NCBI GenBank assembly: GCA_025330725.1
Contig: JAIWND010000008.1
Coordinates: forward strand, 310,001-374,000
Source of the DNA: Chlamydoabsidia padenii
Taxonomy: Eukaryota; Mucoromycota; Mucoromycetes; Mucorales; Cunninghamellaceae
Reading direction: 5' to 3'
Length of the DNA: 64,000 bases
Part shown: in pieces, positions 24,009 to 35,132 of the stretch
How the letters are laid out: each line of letters begins with the position of its first letter
Position numbering within the stretch: the stretch's first letter is position 1
The notes under the pieces: generated by a model
Databases searched by the model: none
Told to the model about the DNA's origin: nothing
The model's input: only the letters and a program-made list of their open reading frames with translations
Made by a program: the position numbers and the translations under genes

Positions 24009-25690
24009 TTAAGAAGAGAGACTGTAGATAAATTGAATGATAAAAAAGAGACGGGGCATTTGTTGACACATGTAAGGTAAAGGAGAGATAGAAGGAGAAG
24101 ACCCAAAGACGACGAGAAGATACTGGCGCCACAGATGCTGGTGTTGAGGGCGAAGGAGGTGTAAATTATTATTGAAGGAAGAAGACGGGTGGTGATGTCG
24201 GTGCAAAAGGAGTCGACTGATAACAAGGACATTAAAAGCAATACGACAAAGTTGTTGTTGTCGTTTGTACCGTGAGGTTGTTGTGTTTTGTTGTGTAGTT
24301 GATGATGATGATGAAGAAGAAGAAGCAAGTGATGATATAGAGTAGGACGATGAAGAAGAGAGTAAGGAAGATGATGTGGAGGTGGATGGTGGTAGTGGTG
24401 GTAAATCGTGACCAAGGTCTTCGGTTGTTGTTGAATAGGTTGATGGTGATGCAAAACGAAGTAAAGGTGATAGACAAGAATGGACGAGTTTAACAGATCT
24501 TGATGTAGCAGATGTCAAGATCTTGTCGTGATCATGACCTGCCAAAAGTGTTGATCCATTAGTTTCATCCTCCTCGTCTTCATCATCTTCATCTTCATCA
24601 TCGTTGTTGTCGTATAGAGCCCAGTAAGATAACTCCATTGTTTGTCGAGGTAGTGGCGAAGGAGGTGGTGAGTAATCATTGTAATGGTGGAGATCCTCTT
24701 CATCCTGATAACTATGTTTTTCAAAAGTAGGTGTTGGTAGTGGTTGAAGTGATAGACGCCTGATTGACTTTGGTGAGATTAATGGTGTAGGTCGTGTTCG
24801 ATCGTCTTCCTTGTTGAATTGATTGACAAGTGATTCAAAAGTCTCATTGAGTTTCTGTTGACTAGTTTCGTATCGTGAACAATGGTCCCAAGTAGGTGGT
24901 GGTATAGTCTTGTTTCTTGATCCAATAGACTTTATACTTGTCGTAATTGTGAATGGTGCTTTTTTTCGTCTTGTTGTCGTCACCTTACGATCCAACGTGG
25001 CTTGAGCTTCTTCCAAAAGTCGTAGCACGGCCAACGTCATCCTGTCTAGTAATTCAATATAATCATTGTTGTCCTCGTCAGTGACGTCTTCAATAAGATA
25101 CTGTGCTTTATCGAGTGTTTTGCCACTAGTTTAATAAAAAGGAGAGAAGGTTAGACAACGTTTTTTCTTTTCTAAAAAGTGCCAGCTCCTTTTTTAATTA
25201 TCATCCTTACCGAATATGAATCCATTGACTAAGGCCAGCGATTAAGAGTTGATTGGTGTGGTCGAATCTAGTGAAGAAAGTAAAAGGAGATGGATTTAGC
25301 CACCAAGTGAAAAAAAGTAAATAAAGGAGGGAGGAAAAGGAAAACCCACATCATCGCTTACAACAACAACCCTCCCTCCTTTTTCAAATCCCGCCTGCCC
25401 TCCTTTTTTTTGCATTCTTTTACTAGACCTTCTTACCTGACAAGTCGATTATGGAAATTCTCCATCGTTAGGTATGTATCATCAATAGTAGGTTGCATCT
25501 TTGAGCCCGTGTCATATACCTATAATATAATGAAATACATGTTACTAAAATATCTTTTTGTATAATGATCATTATTTACCACTGGGTCGTCTGCCAATGC
25601 AATCGAAGAATAGGGTGGTGGTGGTGAAGATATAATTGGTTGACCAATCATATTACATGTCATAAAATCATTCTGAATATAATCAACCAT
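24009..25690 (-). CDS. Ser/Thr-rich acidic protein, unrecognised
   Basis: Four exons (complement of 25580-25690, 25437-25519, 25211-25267, 24009-25125) give 455 residues with closed phases. The ATG at 25690 was chosen because the upstream extension is a Phe run with no start context. The first 140 residues look like a folded helical region (TMENFHNRLVRFDHTNQLLI, then AQYLIEDVTDEDNNDYIELL and MTLAVLRLLEEAQATL). The rest is low complexity: basic-Ser patches, a proline cluster (SPPPSPLP), an Asp/Glu run around residue 290, and long Ser runs. The last 100 residues contain His/Leu clusters and may be partly mis-framed by an undetected intron. No family recognised. Intron 25268-25436 holds an exact inverted CGGGATTTGAAA copy. 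Confidence 0.6.
25382..25394 (-). promoter_or_regulatory. recurrent motif, exact, inverted, intronic
   Basis: TTTCAAATCCCGC inside intron 25268-25436 of the Ser-rich gene. Confidence 0.5.
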
Positions 25691-26163
25691 ATAAGCACAG
25701 TTATTATTAGGACAAATATCAAAACGTATTAGGAAGAAAAAAAAAAAGTGAGAGGGAGAAAAGAAAGAAAGAAACAAAAACAAAGAAAAAAAGTGTTGAC
25801 ATATTTGTATTTTGCGTTTCCGATTACATTTTGTGCAACATCCCTTCCCCTCAGGAACAAAAAGCCAACATTAAAAAAGTAGGGATGATAAAGATATGCT
25901 TTTATTCAACTAGTGCATGATATATATATATATATATAAAGGAAGGTTGGAATAAATAAACAAGCTACTTTTATTATTATTATAAAACTATATTCTATTG
26001 TGCTATAACCAGGTTTAATTGCCATCAGGCGGTAGGTGACAAATCAATAGATGCTTGTCTAGTCACCTAGGTCAATCTGGAATGGTTACACTTGTTGTTG
26101 TTGTTGATGATGATGATGGCGTTGAAACTGCAGATGTTGGAATTATTTTGTTGTTGTTACCGT
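25691..26163. other. spacer with (TA)n tract
   Basis: No gene seen. It contains purine-rich sequence upstream of the Ser-rich gene, a (TA)n tract at about 25919-25938 and TTG/ATG trinucleotide runs near 26090-26118. Confidence 0.45.
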
Positions 26164-26438
26164 TTAGCCACGTGGTCCACCGATTCCGTGTTTGACATTG
26201 TCGGCAATGGTGGTCATCAGGCCTAATGGTCAAGTATAATGGTGATCACACTGGAGATCTTTGTTTTGCTGTTACTACACGGGATGGGGTCATGCTTACA
26301 TTTGTAGATATCTAAAGTCGGGAGACGCCTGATTGAATCACTGATGTTGGACCGCTTCTATGCACCAAAAAACAAAATCCCTTTTTCGTTAGCATGTTCT
26401 TGTTTCATCTTTTTGTTTCCTTCCTTTACCAATACCAT
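26164..26438 (-). CDS. candidate micro-gene, 41 residues, two introns
   Basis: Three tiny exons (complement of 26430-26438, 26300-26357, 26164-26222) join in frame to 41 residues: an ATG exon of three codons, then KRSNISDSIRRLPTLDIYK, then a Cys codon formed across the junction and LMTTIADNVKHGIGGPRG with a stop. Intron 1 begins GTAAAG, has a textbook branch site GCTAAC and ends GCATAG. Intron 2 begins GTAAGC and ends CATTAG. The ATG is directly preceded by an in-frame stop, so the frame is closed at both ends. The product is basic at the N-terminus and ends in a Gly-rich tail. No family recognised. This cannot be separated from chance without transcript evidence. Confidence 0.4.
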
Positions 26439-26877
26439 CTATGGTCGTGATCTTGGTGTTACTAAACCAGGCCAGTGAGCAGGAAGAATCAAACCATATG
26501 AGATTTAGACATTGGACAAGACATTCATACCCTATATGTATAAAAATATGACATACATAAAGAAAGACATCGTATCAGTACGTACATATTTCATCCCAAA
26601 GCCCCTCTGCATCCCGTTTCCCTATCTTTTAAAAGTTACCTGCTGGTTGGCTTTTTCTTGTTGCTTGATTATCTGTTGCTTTTTCCTTGGTACCAAAAAG
26701 TCATTCGCTCATTGGTGAGATCAGTAAAGATGACTAATAGGAGATGTGCGTATAGATGTTCCTTTATTTTCTACTCATCATCATCACAGTTGGATCAAAA
26801 TGGGACATTTGTAGTGTTGTGGTTGAGGTGATGGTCTAGTCCCTATATGATTCGTGTACCTTCTACATTGCTATATT

Positions 26878-26915
<38 letters not shown>

Positions 26916-27187
26916 TAACGTCAACAGTTGTTAATGCTTGCAAGTAACGTCATGCAAAGTTACCCTTTTCTTTTTTGCTTACCTTTAGAATTTCCTTTTT
27001 TCCCTCCCACTGGTGCAAATTAAGTTCTTCTACGCCTCCAAGGTACATTAGTGTTCCTTATTTGACAATAACACGAGTACTAAAAAATATGAGTGTGTAA
27101 AGGGATGTAATCGGTTAGTAAAAAGGGGAACTCTGTGCCGGGGTTTCAAATGCATAAAATGTCAACTTACCCAGCCGAGTGATGATA
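26439..27187. other. spacer with long poly(A) tract
   Basis: No supported gene. It holds an A run of about 34 at 26880-26913 and a CCGGGGTTTCAAA motif copy at 27138-27150, just downstream of the Zn2Cys6 gene stop. Confidence 0.45.
27138..27150 (+). promoter_or_regulatory. recurrent motif variant (CCGGGGTTTCAAA)
   Basis: Just downstream of the Zn2Cys6 gene stop. Confidence 0.4.
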
Positions 27188-30100
27188 TCATCCCAAAGGT
27201 TGCCATGTACTATCGGAAACCATGGTTTTTTCCAACCATTCATTCCATTCGTCCCAATTCATTGATGTTGGAAGTCCCAAGAATGGATTGTTGAGATCAT
27301 ATCTAAACAAGTTGTCGACCGAGAATGCATCATCGTTGTGTTCGATCGTCAAGGAGGGTGGTTCTGTCGAGGTGTGCGTAAAATGATCATTGTTGTTGCT
27401 GTTGCTGTAAGGAAGAGAGGCAAACAAGTAGTCAGAAGTCCCAGACTTTGTTGTATTATCATCATGATCATTGGTAACGTCGTGAGCTGTTGGGAATCCG
27501 AATTGCTTTAGAGTAAACGCCTCGGTGGTTTGATCTGATCCTATTACTACCCAAAAACAAAAAGAAGTAGCTATTAATAATGTGATTACATATTTTATGG
27601 TAACTTACCAAAAGACGATGTTTCCATTTCCCAGTTGAAAATCTTGTTGGTGTCCAAAAGAGAAGAAACAGAAGATGCTGTTGACCATAATATCGACGTT
27701 GCAGATGGTACATATGATCCGTCCATACCGTTTCCAGCAAGTACTTTGGCCGTAAACTGTTGTGGCGATTGGTGTGATTTCTGATTTAGGAATGATGACC
27801 AGTCCGTCCATGGTGAGTGTGTCGTTGTGTCGTTGTTATCAATGATGTTCTGTAAGAGCACATGGAGTTTCCTTGCCGAGTTTGACATGTCCTTTAGTTG
27901 ACCGAGGAGATTCATTCCCTTTTCTAAATCCACCTTCGCCATTCTTGCAATTTGAGGATCCATATTTCGAGTGTTGTAAATATGAATCAAACAGCATTGC
28001 ATGACGGGATATAAGCTGAAGGAGTAAGGACAGAGTAAAAAATCATGTATGGTGAGACTTGATGCAATGCAAATTCCCCTAGTCGCCGCACTTGTACAAA
28101 TTTGGAAGGAGGAGAAGGAGGACTTGGAAACAGGTTTTCCAGAGGCGTTGAATTTGATAAAAGGCCGGTGTAGAAGAATGAGAGCACTAAAATAAAAGAG
28201 TAGCATTGTTGCTGGGGTTTGTAATCATAAAGTTAATCCCTGCTTCAAGCCAATGTAATATAATGTACTTACCAATAACAGGCGTAAAATACCCTTTATC
28301 TTCATCATAGTCTTCAAAGCTTGATTGTCTTAAGGCCTTGGAAAAGGAGAAGCGCCACTCCGTCAATTCGTGATCCAAGCTTATGACCAATCCATAAATG
28401 CCATGTTCATACCATATTCGTTGTAACTTGGGAGAATAAAGACCTTGAATAATACGACCGAGGATTTCCGAGAGTTTGACGAATTCAATAAATAGTTGAT
28501 AGATTTCCACCTTGCCGCTTGTATCTTGAGGTCGATAGGTTGACGATGGGAATCGGGGACTGATTGTGCCATTTCCATCATCATCATCAGGTTCATCCAA
28601 CACTTCTTTCCAAGTAGCACACACCTTTGGATATCCCACATCAATATCCTATAAACACAAAAATGCAATTAGTACGAGCAAACCCTCCTTTTTTTTTTTT
28701 AACCTTTCAACTTTGCCCTCCCCCCCTCTTTTATTGTCTCTTACCTCGTCCTGTATATTCAAAGGTTTGCCCTGAAGTGCCGATTGGAAGCGATCAGATA
28801 CATAGAGAGCCCACCATAGTCTTTTACGTGTTTCCTTTTCATCCTCAGGAATATCCCAATCATCACAATTTCTATGAAGACCAAGCATTTGAGCCAATCT
28901 TATTGCCTATTATCAAGAATATATAAGGGTATGTGTTAATAGACTAGATATATATAGAGTTCAGATTTGACACTTACGAATCCACCCATAAGCCAGCATG
29001 CAGATGATTTAGAATCCAGATTACCACGATGATTATGTATCAAAACAATAGCTTGGACTTTTGATGTTGTGGGGTTTACGGTCCACCTTGATACTATGTC
29101 TATCAAATAGTAATGTCAGTGATTACCATTTTCCATTTAATCATTATCTTACCTTGAGCTTGATTAAAAAAGTGATCAGACCAACCCATAGGTATATCCC
29201 AAATAGAATTCTTGGGAGATGTCTTTAGTCGATCAGGTTCAAGGTATTCGCATTCCACAAAGCGCGCAGCTGCACCAAACATTGCATTTAAAAGTTCACC
29301 AGAAGGGTAAGTTTCGGTTTCATCACGATATTGTTTCAAAAACTCGATCTTGTTGATGACAGGTAAGATAGGATGGACATTGGTAAAGTAACTATATATA
29401 TATATATATAGGAGGGAGGTGACAATTAATATGCATAAGATTCCATTTACACTGCGATTACTTACATTTTCAATAATCTTGTCGCAGTAAATTGATCCAC
29501 ACCAGTGCAGGAATAAACATAGCCATGTATTCCATGAGAGCTAGGTGCTACTCTATTCCATTGGTAATGAGGTATTTTCCTATTGTCGGATTGATGCCTC
29601 TTTTCTTCATCAATATCCGCCACCAGTACAATCTTGTCCCCAAATTGCTTGATTTGGTGCCCATTCCATTTACTATTGTCGTCCAATTTGATTTTGGTAG
29701 ATAAGACTTGTAATTCCGCCATATCACCCAAGTAATATACGCTGTCATGAGAGATGCCAGGTGGCCATTGTCGAAAGTGTAAGGTATCCAAATCTTGTAT
29801 TTTTCTTGTGGCATTTTTATAATGTTGCTTATAGGCTGGTATGGGTTTAGAGGAAGAGGCCACTGTGCCTGGAAACCCTGGTAGTCGATGCTGTACTTTG
29901 TTTTCAACCCGTCGTATACGTCTTTCCAAGCCATTGGCACGACTTTATTTAAAAAAAAGAGAGAGTATGCATTAGTGTATCATTTATTCCATCATGAATG
30001 CTTGCAGCCTACCTTTCAGCTAGCCGGCGTTTCTTCAAACTAATAGATATAAACAAAAGATAAGTAAGATCGTGTGGTGACAGCATCATTATTTCGACTT

Positions 30101-30368
30101 ACTTTGTGGTAACTAGACAAGTTTCATTGTAAGCTATACAGTTCATGCAAGAATCCTCTTGCTTATAAACACATTTGACCTTTTTTTTCCTGCAGAGATC
30201 ACTAGGAAGAGAGAGAAAAGTGTCAGTAGGTCATAGTATCAAGTTAGAATGTTTTTTTTTTTTTTTTTTTTTTTACCAAGCACGAATACCACGTTTTCTA
30301 TTGTCTTTATCAGAGTTTGCATTACTGAAATCATAAGATATTATGTTGAAGGAGTCACATTGGTCCAT
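27188..30368 (-). CDS. Zn2Cys6 fungal transcription factor with fungal_trans domain
   Basis: Nuclear Gal4-type regulator with about ten exons. The start at 30368 reads MDQCDSFNIISYDF and is followed by a basic stretch (DKDNRKRGIR). The binuclear zinc cluster is split by an intron after its first Cys: ACDLCRKKKVKC, then CMNC and C, giving Cys-x2-Cys-x6-Cys...Cys-x2-Cys-x6-Cys. Exons 1-2 are complement 30277-30368 and 30103-30201. A short linker (NLKKRRLAE) and dimerisation coil (GLERRIRRVENKVQ) follow. The fungal-specific regulatory domain is evident from AIRLAQMLGLHRNCDDWDIP and KETRKRLWWALYVSDRFQSA around 28790-28900. The acidic Asn/Asp-rich C-terminus with a Trp-rich end (MNWDEWNEWLEKTM) could activate transcription. 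Targets are unknown. An inverted CGGGATTTGAA-type motif lies 92 bp upstream of the start. Confidence 0.88.
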
Positions 30369-30459
30369 TACACTTTCATTTGTTGGATTATGAGAGAGAA
30401 AAGAGCAGAAAAGCTTTTTTTTTTTTTTTGAATTTGATTTTGATAAAAATCGACAAATT

Positions 30460-30472
30460 ATTCAAATCCCGC
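30460..30472 (-). promoter_or_regulatory. recurrent motif variant, inverted
   Basis: ATTCAAATCCCGC, 92 bp upstream of the Zn2Cys6 factor start. Confidence 0.5.
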
Positions 30473-30795
30473 AAATTCACGAAACGTCAATCCTGCGAGT
30501 AAATATAAATAAACCTGATAAGAAGAGTGACATTGACGGATAAACGAAATAGCGAAATGGGGTTTTGATTCCCCATTATGTTTTCGACAAGAGGTTATGG
30601 AAAACTCCATCAACCATTGGACAAGGGACTATGCTACCCCAGACCAGTGTTTCAAGCTTACGAAGTAGACCGAAAAAATAAGTGTTCTTTTTTCTTTTGA
30701 GAAAGAAAGATGACTTGTCAAATTTCATTTTCCATATCGGTTTGCCAATACTAACGTGACATTTAGGAACACACTTGCTCTCCTACTGTATTTTG

Positions 30796-30803
30796 TATAA
30801 ATA
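30796..30803 (+). promoter_or_regulatory. TATA box of CotH gene
   Basis: TATAAATA lies 53-60 bp upstream of the CotH start codon, followed by a pyrimidine-rich leader (CATTCTCATTCAAG). Position and sequence fit a TATA-type core promoter. Confidence 0.6.
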
Positions 30804-30855
30804 GAGGCCTTGTTCATTCTCATTCAAGTTCTCCATACTCACTTTACTACACTTC

Positions 30856-32784
30856 ATGCTACTACAAACATCCATATTAGGTGAGCGGGATTTGAAAATG
30901 GAATACCAGCGGGTTTAAATTTTCCCACTCGATTGGATTTCTCAACTCTTTTTTTTTCTTTATTTTTTTTTTATCTAGTGGCACTTGGTCTATTGACACA
31001 AGCTTCAGCAACCACTAATACAACTTACAATGTTATCCATACCGCCGGGCTCAACCATACAATGGGTGTAATTGTGGATGGCAAGGCTTATCCTTTACAA
31101 GCATCGGACTCGATTCCTATTCTTCATACTGGGTCTGCTCCTTCGGGTAATTACAGCTACGCCAAACTTGATCAAAACCTGGGTGTGGTGGAAAAAGAAG
31201 GCTTCTCACGTCCCTTGGTTGAATCAACTCTTAATGAATTCTATAATCGTACTTGGAATACTCAAAACTTGACTGCTCTGCCTACTGTATTGGATCCTCT
31301 CCCCACCATTCATCGTTTGGACTCTCCTCTTCTTCATCCTAAAGACGAAATCCCTACATTCTATATTACTGGTAACCAAAGTCAAATTGACTTGATGCAT
31401 GGCAATACAACGTTGGATACAACTGTCCATGTCGGTGTACACGTGATTGGGTAAGTCAGTTAAACGACGACTATATGAATATATGATCACTTACTCCCTT
31501 TTCTTACATATAGAACTCAAAATATCACCTCTCTTAAGAATGTAGATATCAATTTGGCGGGACGATCAAGTAAATGGATGGACAAGCTTTCCTATGGGTT
31601 GAAATCAACTGGTAACGATACACTCTTTGGTTATGAAAAATTGAAGCTTCGGGCCCTACGAACGGATCCTTCCTATGTCCGTGAAATCCTTTGTTATGAA
31701 ATGATGGATTCAATGGGTTTGCCTGCGTCTGGTGCCTCTTATGCTCGGGTCATTATCAACAATCAACCAATCGGGCTCTTTTTGGTGGTCGAACATTACT
31801 TGGACAATTGGTATGAAAACGAATTTGGTAATGGCAAACCTTTGGTACCTGGTCGAGGTATTGTCTATCAGGGCACAGGTGGTAACTCTGATTTGGCCTA
31901 CTGGGGTGACAATCTGACGAAATACGATGGACCTTACAAGATTGAAAAGGATGCGGATGCCAACCATCAAAAGAATGGTACGGATAAATTTGCTCGGGTG
32001 ATGGAATTAACCAAGTTTTTATCGCAAGCACCTACTACCAATGACCATGCCGTGAAGGTTTGGAATGAACATATTGATATGGACAGTGTCATTAGAACGT
32101 AAGTAATTCACTGGGTTATTAACCATTAACGACACTAACTTTTTATATTTACTTACATTAATTAGTATGGTGGTTGAAATCGTTGCTGGATTTTCCGATG
32201 GATTCATTGCGAACGCGGACAATTACTTCCTTTACGACAATTTGGTAGAAAAACGATTTACCTTTTTGGAAAACGACTTTGATACCACACTAGGCAGCAC
32301 ACTTGTCAAACTGGCTGATCAATGGTCAGGCAACTACTCACGATATCCTGGCTTCTCTCTCCGCCCATTGACACAAAAAATGATCCAAGTACCTGAATTC
32401 AAGTCACAATTTGAACATCTTTTATACAATGCTTCTCAACAATTGATTCATCCTAATGTCACCAATGCTCGTATTGATGATCTCGTCCGCATGATCCGTC
32501 AAGATGTCGACTGGGATACCACTCTGCCCAAGGTCAACCCTCACCCTTCCATTGAATCTGACCAGACAGAAGCCTTTGGTTCCCCAGACTCACTGACTCC
32601 TCCTTTGGATTACGACACTATCAAGGATACTTTGGACCGCAAGGATCGTCCACCTTTCGACTTTGATACGGCTATCAATGGACCCACTCATTCCATCAGT
32701 TTATCCGGTGTCAAGGAATGGTTTGGAACTCAAAGCAAAGCTCTAGAAGATTACTTTAGACAACATCCTCCCCTATCCACATAG
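30856..32784 (+). CDS. CotH-family secreted protein (spore-coat H / kinase-like)
   Basis: CotH proteins are atypical protein-kinase-fold enzymes. In Mucorales they are secreted or surface glycoproteins, some of which act as host-cell invasins. Four exons (30856-30880, 30979-31450, 31514-32098, 32166-32784) give 566 residues. The signal peptide (LLQTSILVALGLLTQASA) is split by the first intron. Many Asn-x-Ser/Thr sites support secretion. Family blocks are GRSSKWMDKLSYGLKS, the LRALRTDPSYVREILCYEMM block, the AYWGDNLTKYDGPYKIE block and the metal-binding LENDFDTTLG near residue 400. The C-terminus (EDYFRQHPPLST) is polar with no hydrophobic GPI-attachment tail, so it is probably released rather than anchored. 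A poly(A) signal lies at 32810-32815. Whether it is an invasin-type paralogue cannot be settled from sequence alone. Confidence 0.9.
30885..30920 (+). promoter_or_regulatory. two recurrent motif copies in CotH intron 1
   Basis: GCGGGATTTGAAAA (30885-30898) begins four bases into the intron, overlapping the donor region. GCGGGTTTAAAT follows at 30909-30920. Confidence 0.5.
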
Positions 32785-33379
32785 TTAAATAGTTTATTTT
32801 TACATCAATAATAAAGCTTGTTACTTTTTTTGTCTTGGACTTTATAGGTGCGGTGATTGAAAAAAGGCTGGGTGACACAGAATTAAAAAAATCAGACTCA
32901 TCAACAAAGACGATCCCTTTTTTGATGTGACATGAATGGGGTTTACCAAGGGGGTAGCCAAGTTTATCTTTTAAATGAGCCAATTAGCTATTATTAGAGA
33001 AAGACAGGTTGTTATTGTTATTGTTATTGTTGTAACCAGGTTTTAGTACCCACTCATCAAGTTGGGTTAACTAAAGAACTACATTTTTAACTTTATCGTT
33101 AACGATTAACTTTACACATGTCAAATGAACGAGTGTTGGGAATATGTAACTTGGTGTCTTGGCCTGAGCCCGCCGGCGGTTTATGGAGAAAGAGTATTCA
33201 ACGACAAGTTTAAAAATAGAGTCAAAGGTCAATCGGAATGTGAAATCTATTTTTATCCCACTTGGAAAAGGGAGAAACTATATAAAAAGGGGGGAACATT
33301 CCACACTTTCTTCCTCTCTTTCTTTCTTCCCCATCTTTTGTTGTGTGCGTCGATCCTTTTTTTTTAACATAAACATATC
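32785..33379. other. spacer: CotH 3' flank and promoter of next gene
   Basis: No gene. It contains the CotH poly(A) signal, a (TTA)-like run at 33009-33033 and the TATA box at 33279. Confidence 0.5.
33279..33288 (+). promoter_or_regulatory. TATA box
   Basis: TATATAAAAA lies about 90 bp upstream of the ATG at 33380, followed by a TC-rich initiator-like stretch (CTTTCTTCCTCTCTTTC). This is the clearest TATA promoter in the window. Confidence 0.65.
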
Positions 33380-33874
33380 ATGCATCTTACCGATAATAAT
33401 CAACCTATCAATGAATCACTCTCTTGTACAATCCACGATCGCAAACGAAAACGACGAACAAGTGATGGCAATCCTTTACAAGTCCGGTTTTGTACACAAC
33501 CTAATGAAATTATTGACACCTATTCGCCTGTGGAATATGATCGTAGTGGACTCTTCTCTACCGATAACTCTGATGGTATCAAGAGCGATAATATTATTTT
33601 GACCTTGTCTATTGGTTTTGTCACTCCTTTGTCCTGTCAACCAACATCAACACCACCACCCGTCATCAAGAACAAATCCGATAGAAAGCGACCCAAGTTA
33701 TCGATTGATACAAGTAATATCCATGATGGTCCTTTATACTTTACTAGCATGACCACGAATCATCAAAAGAAGGAACATGCACAACCTCTTGTTCATCTGG
33801 ATGACGATCATGAAGCTAGAATCACTATGGAAAACACGGAAATGAATCGTCGGTGCTTAGTGGCTGCAGTATAA
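33380..33874 (+). CDS. small regulatory-type protein with RVxF-like motif
   Basis: A single exon of 164 codons. The protein begins with a basic patch (HDRKRKRRTSDG) that may target the nucleus. LQVRFCTQPNEIIDTYSPVEYD then spans the likely functional motif (positions 33477-33542). VRF fits the V-x-F core of protein phosphatase 1 docking motifs, and the TYSPVEYDRS block is a compact Tyr/Asp motif I regard as conserved in this type of fungal protein. A second basic patch (KSDRKRPKLS) follows, and the C-terminus is acidic then ends RRCLVAAV. There is no globular domain or membrane segment. The strong TATA box and intronless structure suggest regulated expression. The PP1 link is inference. Confidence 0.6.
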   Translation: MHLTDNNQPINESLSCTIHDRKRKRRTSDGNPLQVRFCTQPNEIIDTYSPVEYDRSGLFSTDNSDGIKSDNIILTLSIGFVTPLSCQPTSTPPPVIKNKSDRKRPKLSIDTSNIHDGPLYFTSMTTNHQKKEHAQPLVHLDDDHEARITMENTEMNRRCLVAAV

Positions 33875-34155
33875 TCATGCATTACTCTTTCTTTATTTTT
33901 TATTTTTTTTATAATCCTCCTTATTCCCCTTTGTAGATACAACAGTCTTCTTTTTTTATATAGTTACTTTTACTTTTTCCATACAACCATTATACATATA
34001 CATGTCTTTGTAGTAAACATAGAACTAGATTCATCCATACTCATTGTTTTTCTTTTTACACCCTAATCATCATTCTCTTTAATAATAAACAAAAAGAAAT
34101 ACAGTAGTTATAATATCTATGTATTGTCATTCTGGGTGGGGGGGAATATAGACTT

Positions 34156-34254
34156 TTAATTGGACCAACGTTGCAGGAATCTCGACAGGTCTATATTTTG
34201 GTAGTGTTGTCTAAAAATAAAGGTCCGATCGTTATAAATGGGATTGGGGGACAT
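34156..34254 (-). CDS. candidate 32-residue small ORF
   Basis: An unspliced minus-strand frame begins MSPNPIYNDRTFIF and continues RQHYQNIDLSRFLQRWSN to a stop. It is rich in Tyr, Arg, Phe and Asn with no low-complexity bias, which is unusual for spacer DNA here. The same DNA can also be read as a terminal exon in another frame (TTLPKYRPVEIP...) after an acceptor TTTTTAG, so the frame is ambiguous. No family recognised. Confidence 0.25.
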   Translation of the reverse strand: MSPNPIYNDRTFIFRQHYQNIDLSRFLQRWSN

Positions 34255-34571
34255 TCTTCACCTATTAACTATAATTAGTATCAAGAAAGAAGGACAAAAT
34301 AAAAAAAAAACTATTCAAACCACGACTCCTGCCAAGTCAAATACGTTTGATGGAAGTTTCCAAACCAATGATCAACAAATACATCGCATCTTTTATTTAT
34401 TTTATAAAGTAGGAGCATCTATAACTAGTCCATATTAACTAATTGTATGGGGAGGGAGGGGGGGGGAATGCTAAACTAAAGTATGAGCTTTGTCGATGGA
34501 TAATATAGTCAATCCTAGTCTGTTGGGTCGCCGCCAAAATAGAGATGCCAAGAAGATATTATGCAAAACAT

Positions 34572-34802
34572 TCATGTTGAGATCACCCTGTCATTGTCAC
34601 TGGTGTATGTAGGAGGCGAGGGTGACAGTTGCATATGATCGCCGATGTTGGTGAATATCTTTCCTAGTGGACGACCCAGGCAGGTTTCCTTGTGTTGTAT
34701 AATGAGTAAAAGTATTTGGCGGGAATGATCGTTCCTAATAAAGTTGCCTGCTTTGTTCGTTTGCTGTTCCACTGCACATTGTCCTTTAGGTCTGTTTTTC
34801 AT
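34572..34802 (-). CDS. candidate 76-residue ORF, unrecognised
   Basis: An ATG-started open frame with balanced composition: NRPKGQCAVEQQTNKAGNF at the start, a hydrophobic SRQILLLIIQ patch, and an end SPSPPTYTSDNDRVIST. No splice context, promoter motif or family was recognised. It could be a small gene or the remnant of one. Confidence 0.25.
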   Translation of the reverse strand: MKNRPKGQCAVEQQTNKAGNFIRNDHSRQILLLIIQHKETCLGRPLGKIFTNIGDHMQLSPSPPTYTSDNDRVIST

Positions 34803-35132
34803 TATCTAAAAATGAGATTCGGTAAACCCCCTTCCATTTACCCATTCCTTTTTTCCCACTCTAAGAGTTACATTCTTCGCACCATTCAACTATAGTTGTA
34901 TTTCCTTAACCAGAGTTGTTATATAGTCATTTCATACCATTTCGAGTTTACCATGAGAATCAAGATGGAAGAGAGACGGAAGAGAGATGAGAAAATAAAA
35001 AAAAGGGCGGGATTTGCTTTTATTTTTTATTTTTTTTTCATGAATGTTTTCAACTCCCGCTCTACATACCCGATCAAACGAACCTGCCGCCTATTCAAGT
35101 AAAAAGAGAGAGAATAAGATGATTCAAACAGT

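Larger units (their letters stand above)
30369..30855. other. divergent promoter region, Zn2Cys6 factor / CotH
   Basis: No gene. It contains ATTCAAATCCCGC at 30460-30472 on the transcription factor side and a TATA box at 30796-30803 on the CotH side. Confidence 0.55.

Noticed and set aside
23933..24477. Minus-strand frames with His/Leu/Pro-rich translations
   Set aside because: Alternative frames of the Ser-repeat 3' part of the gene at 24009-25690. The chosen frame continues from upstream exons.
26512..26718. 68-codon plus-strand frame with hydrophobic end
   Set aside because: No splice, promoter or family support. Composition typical of AT-rich spacer.
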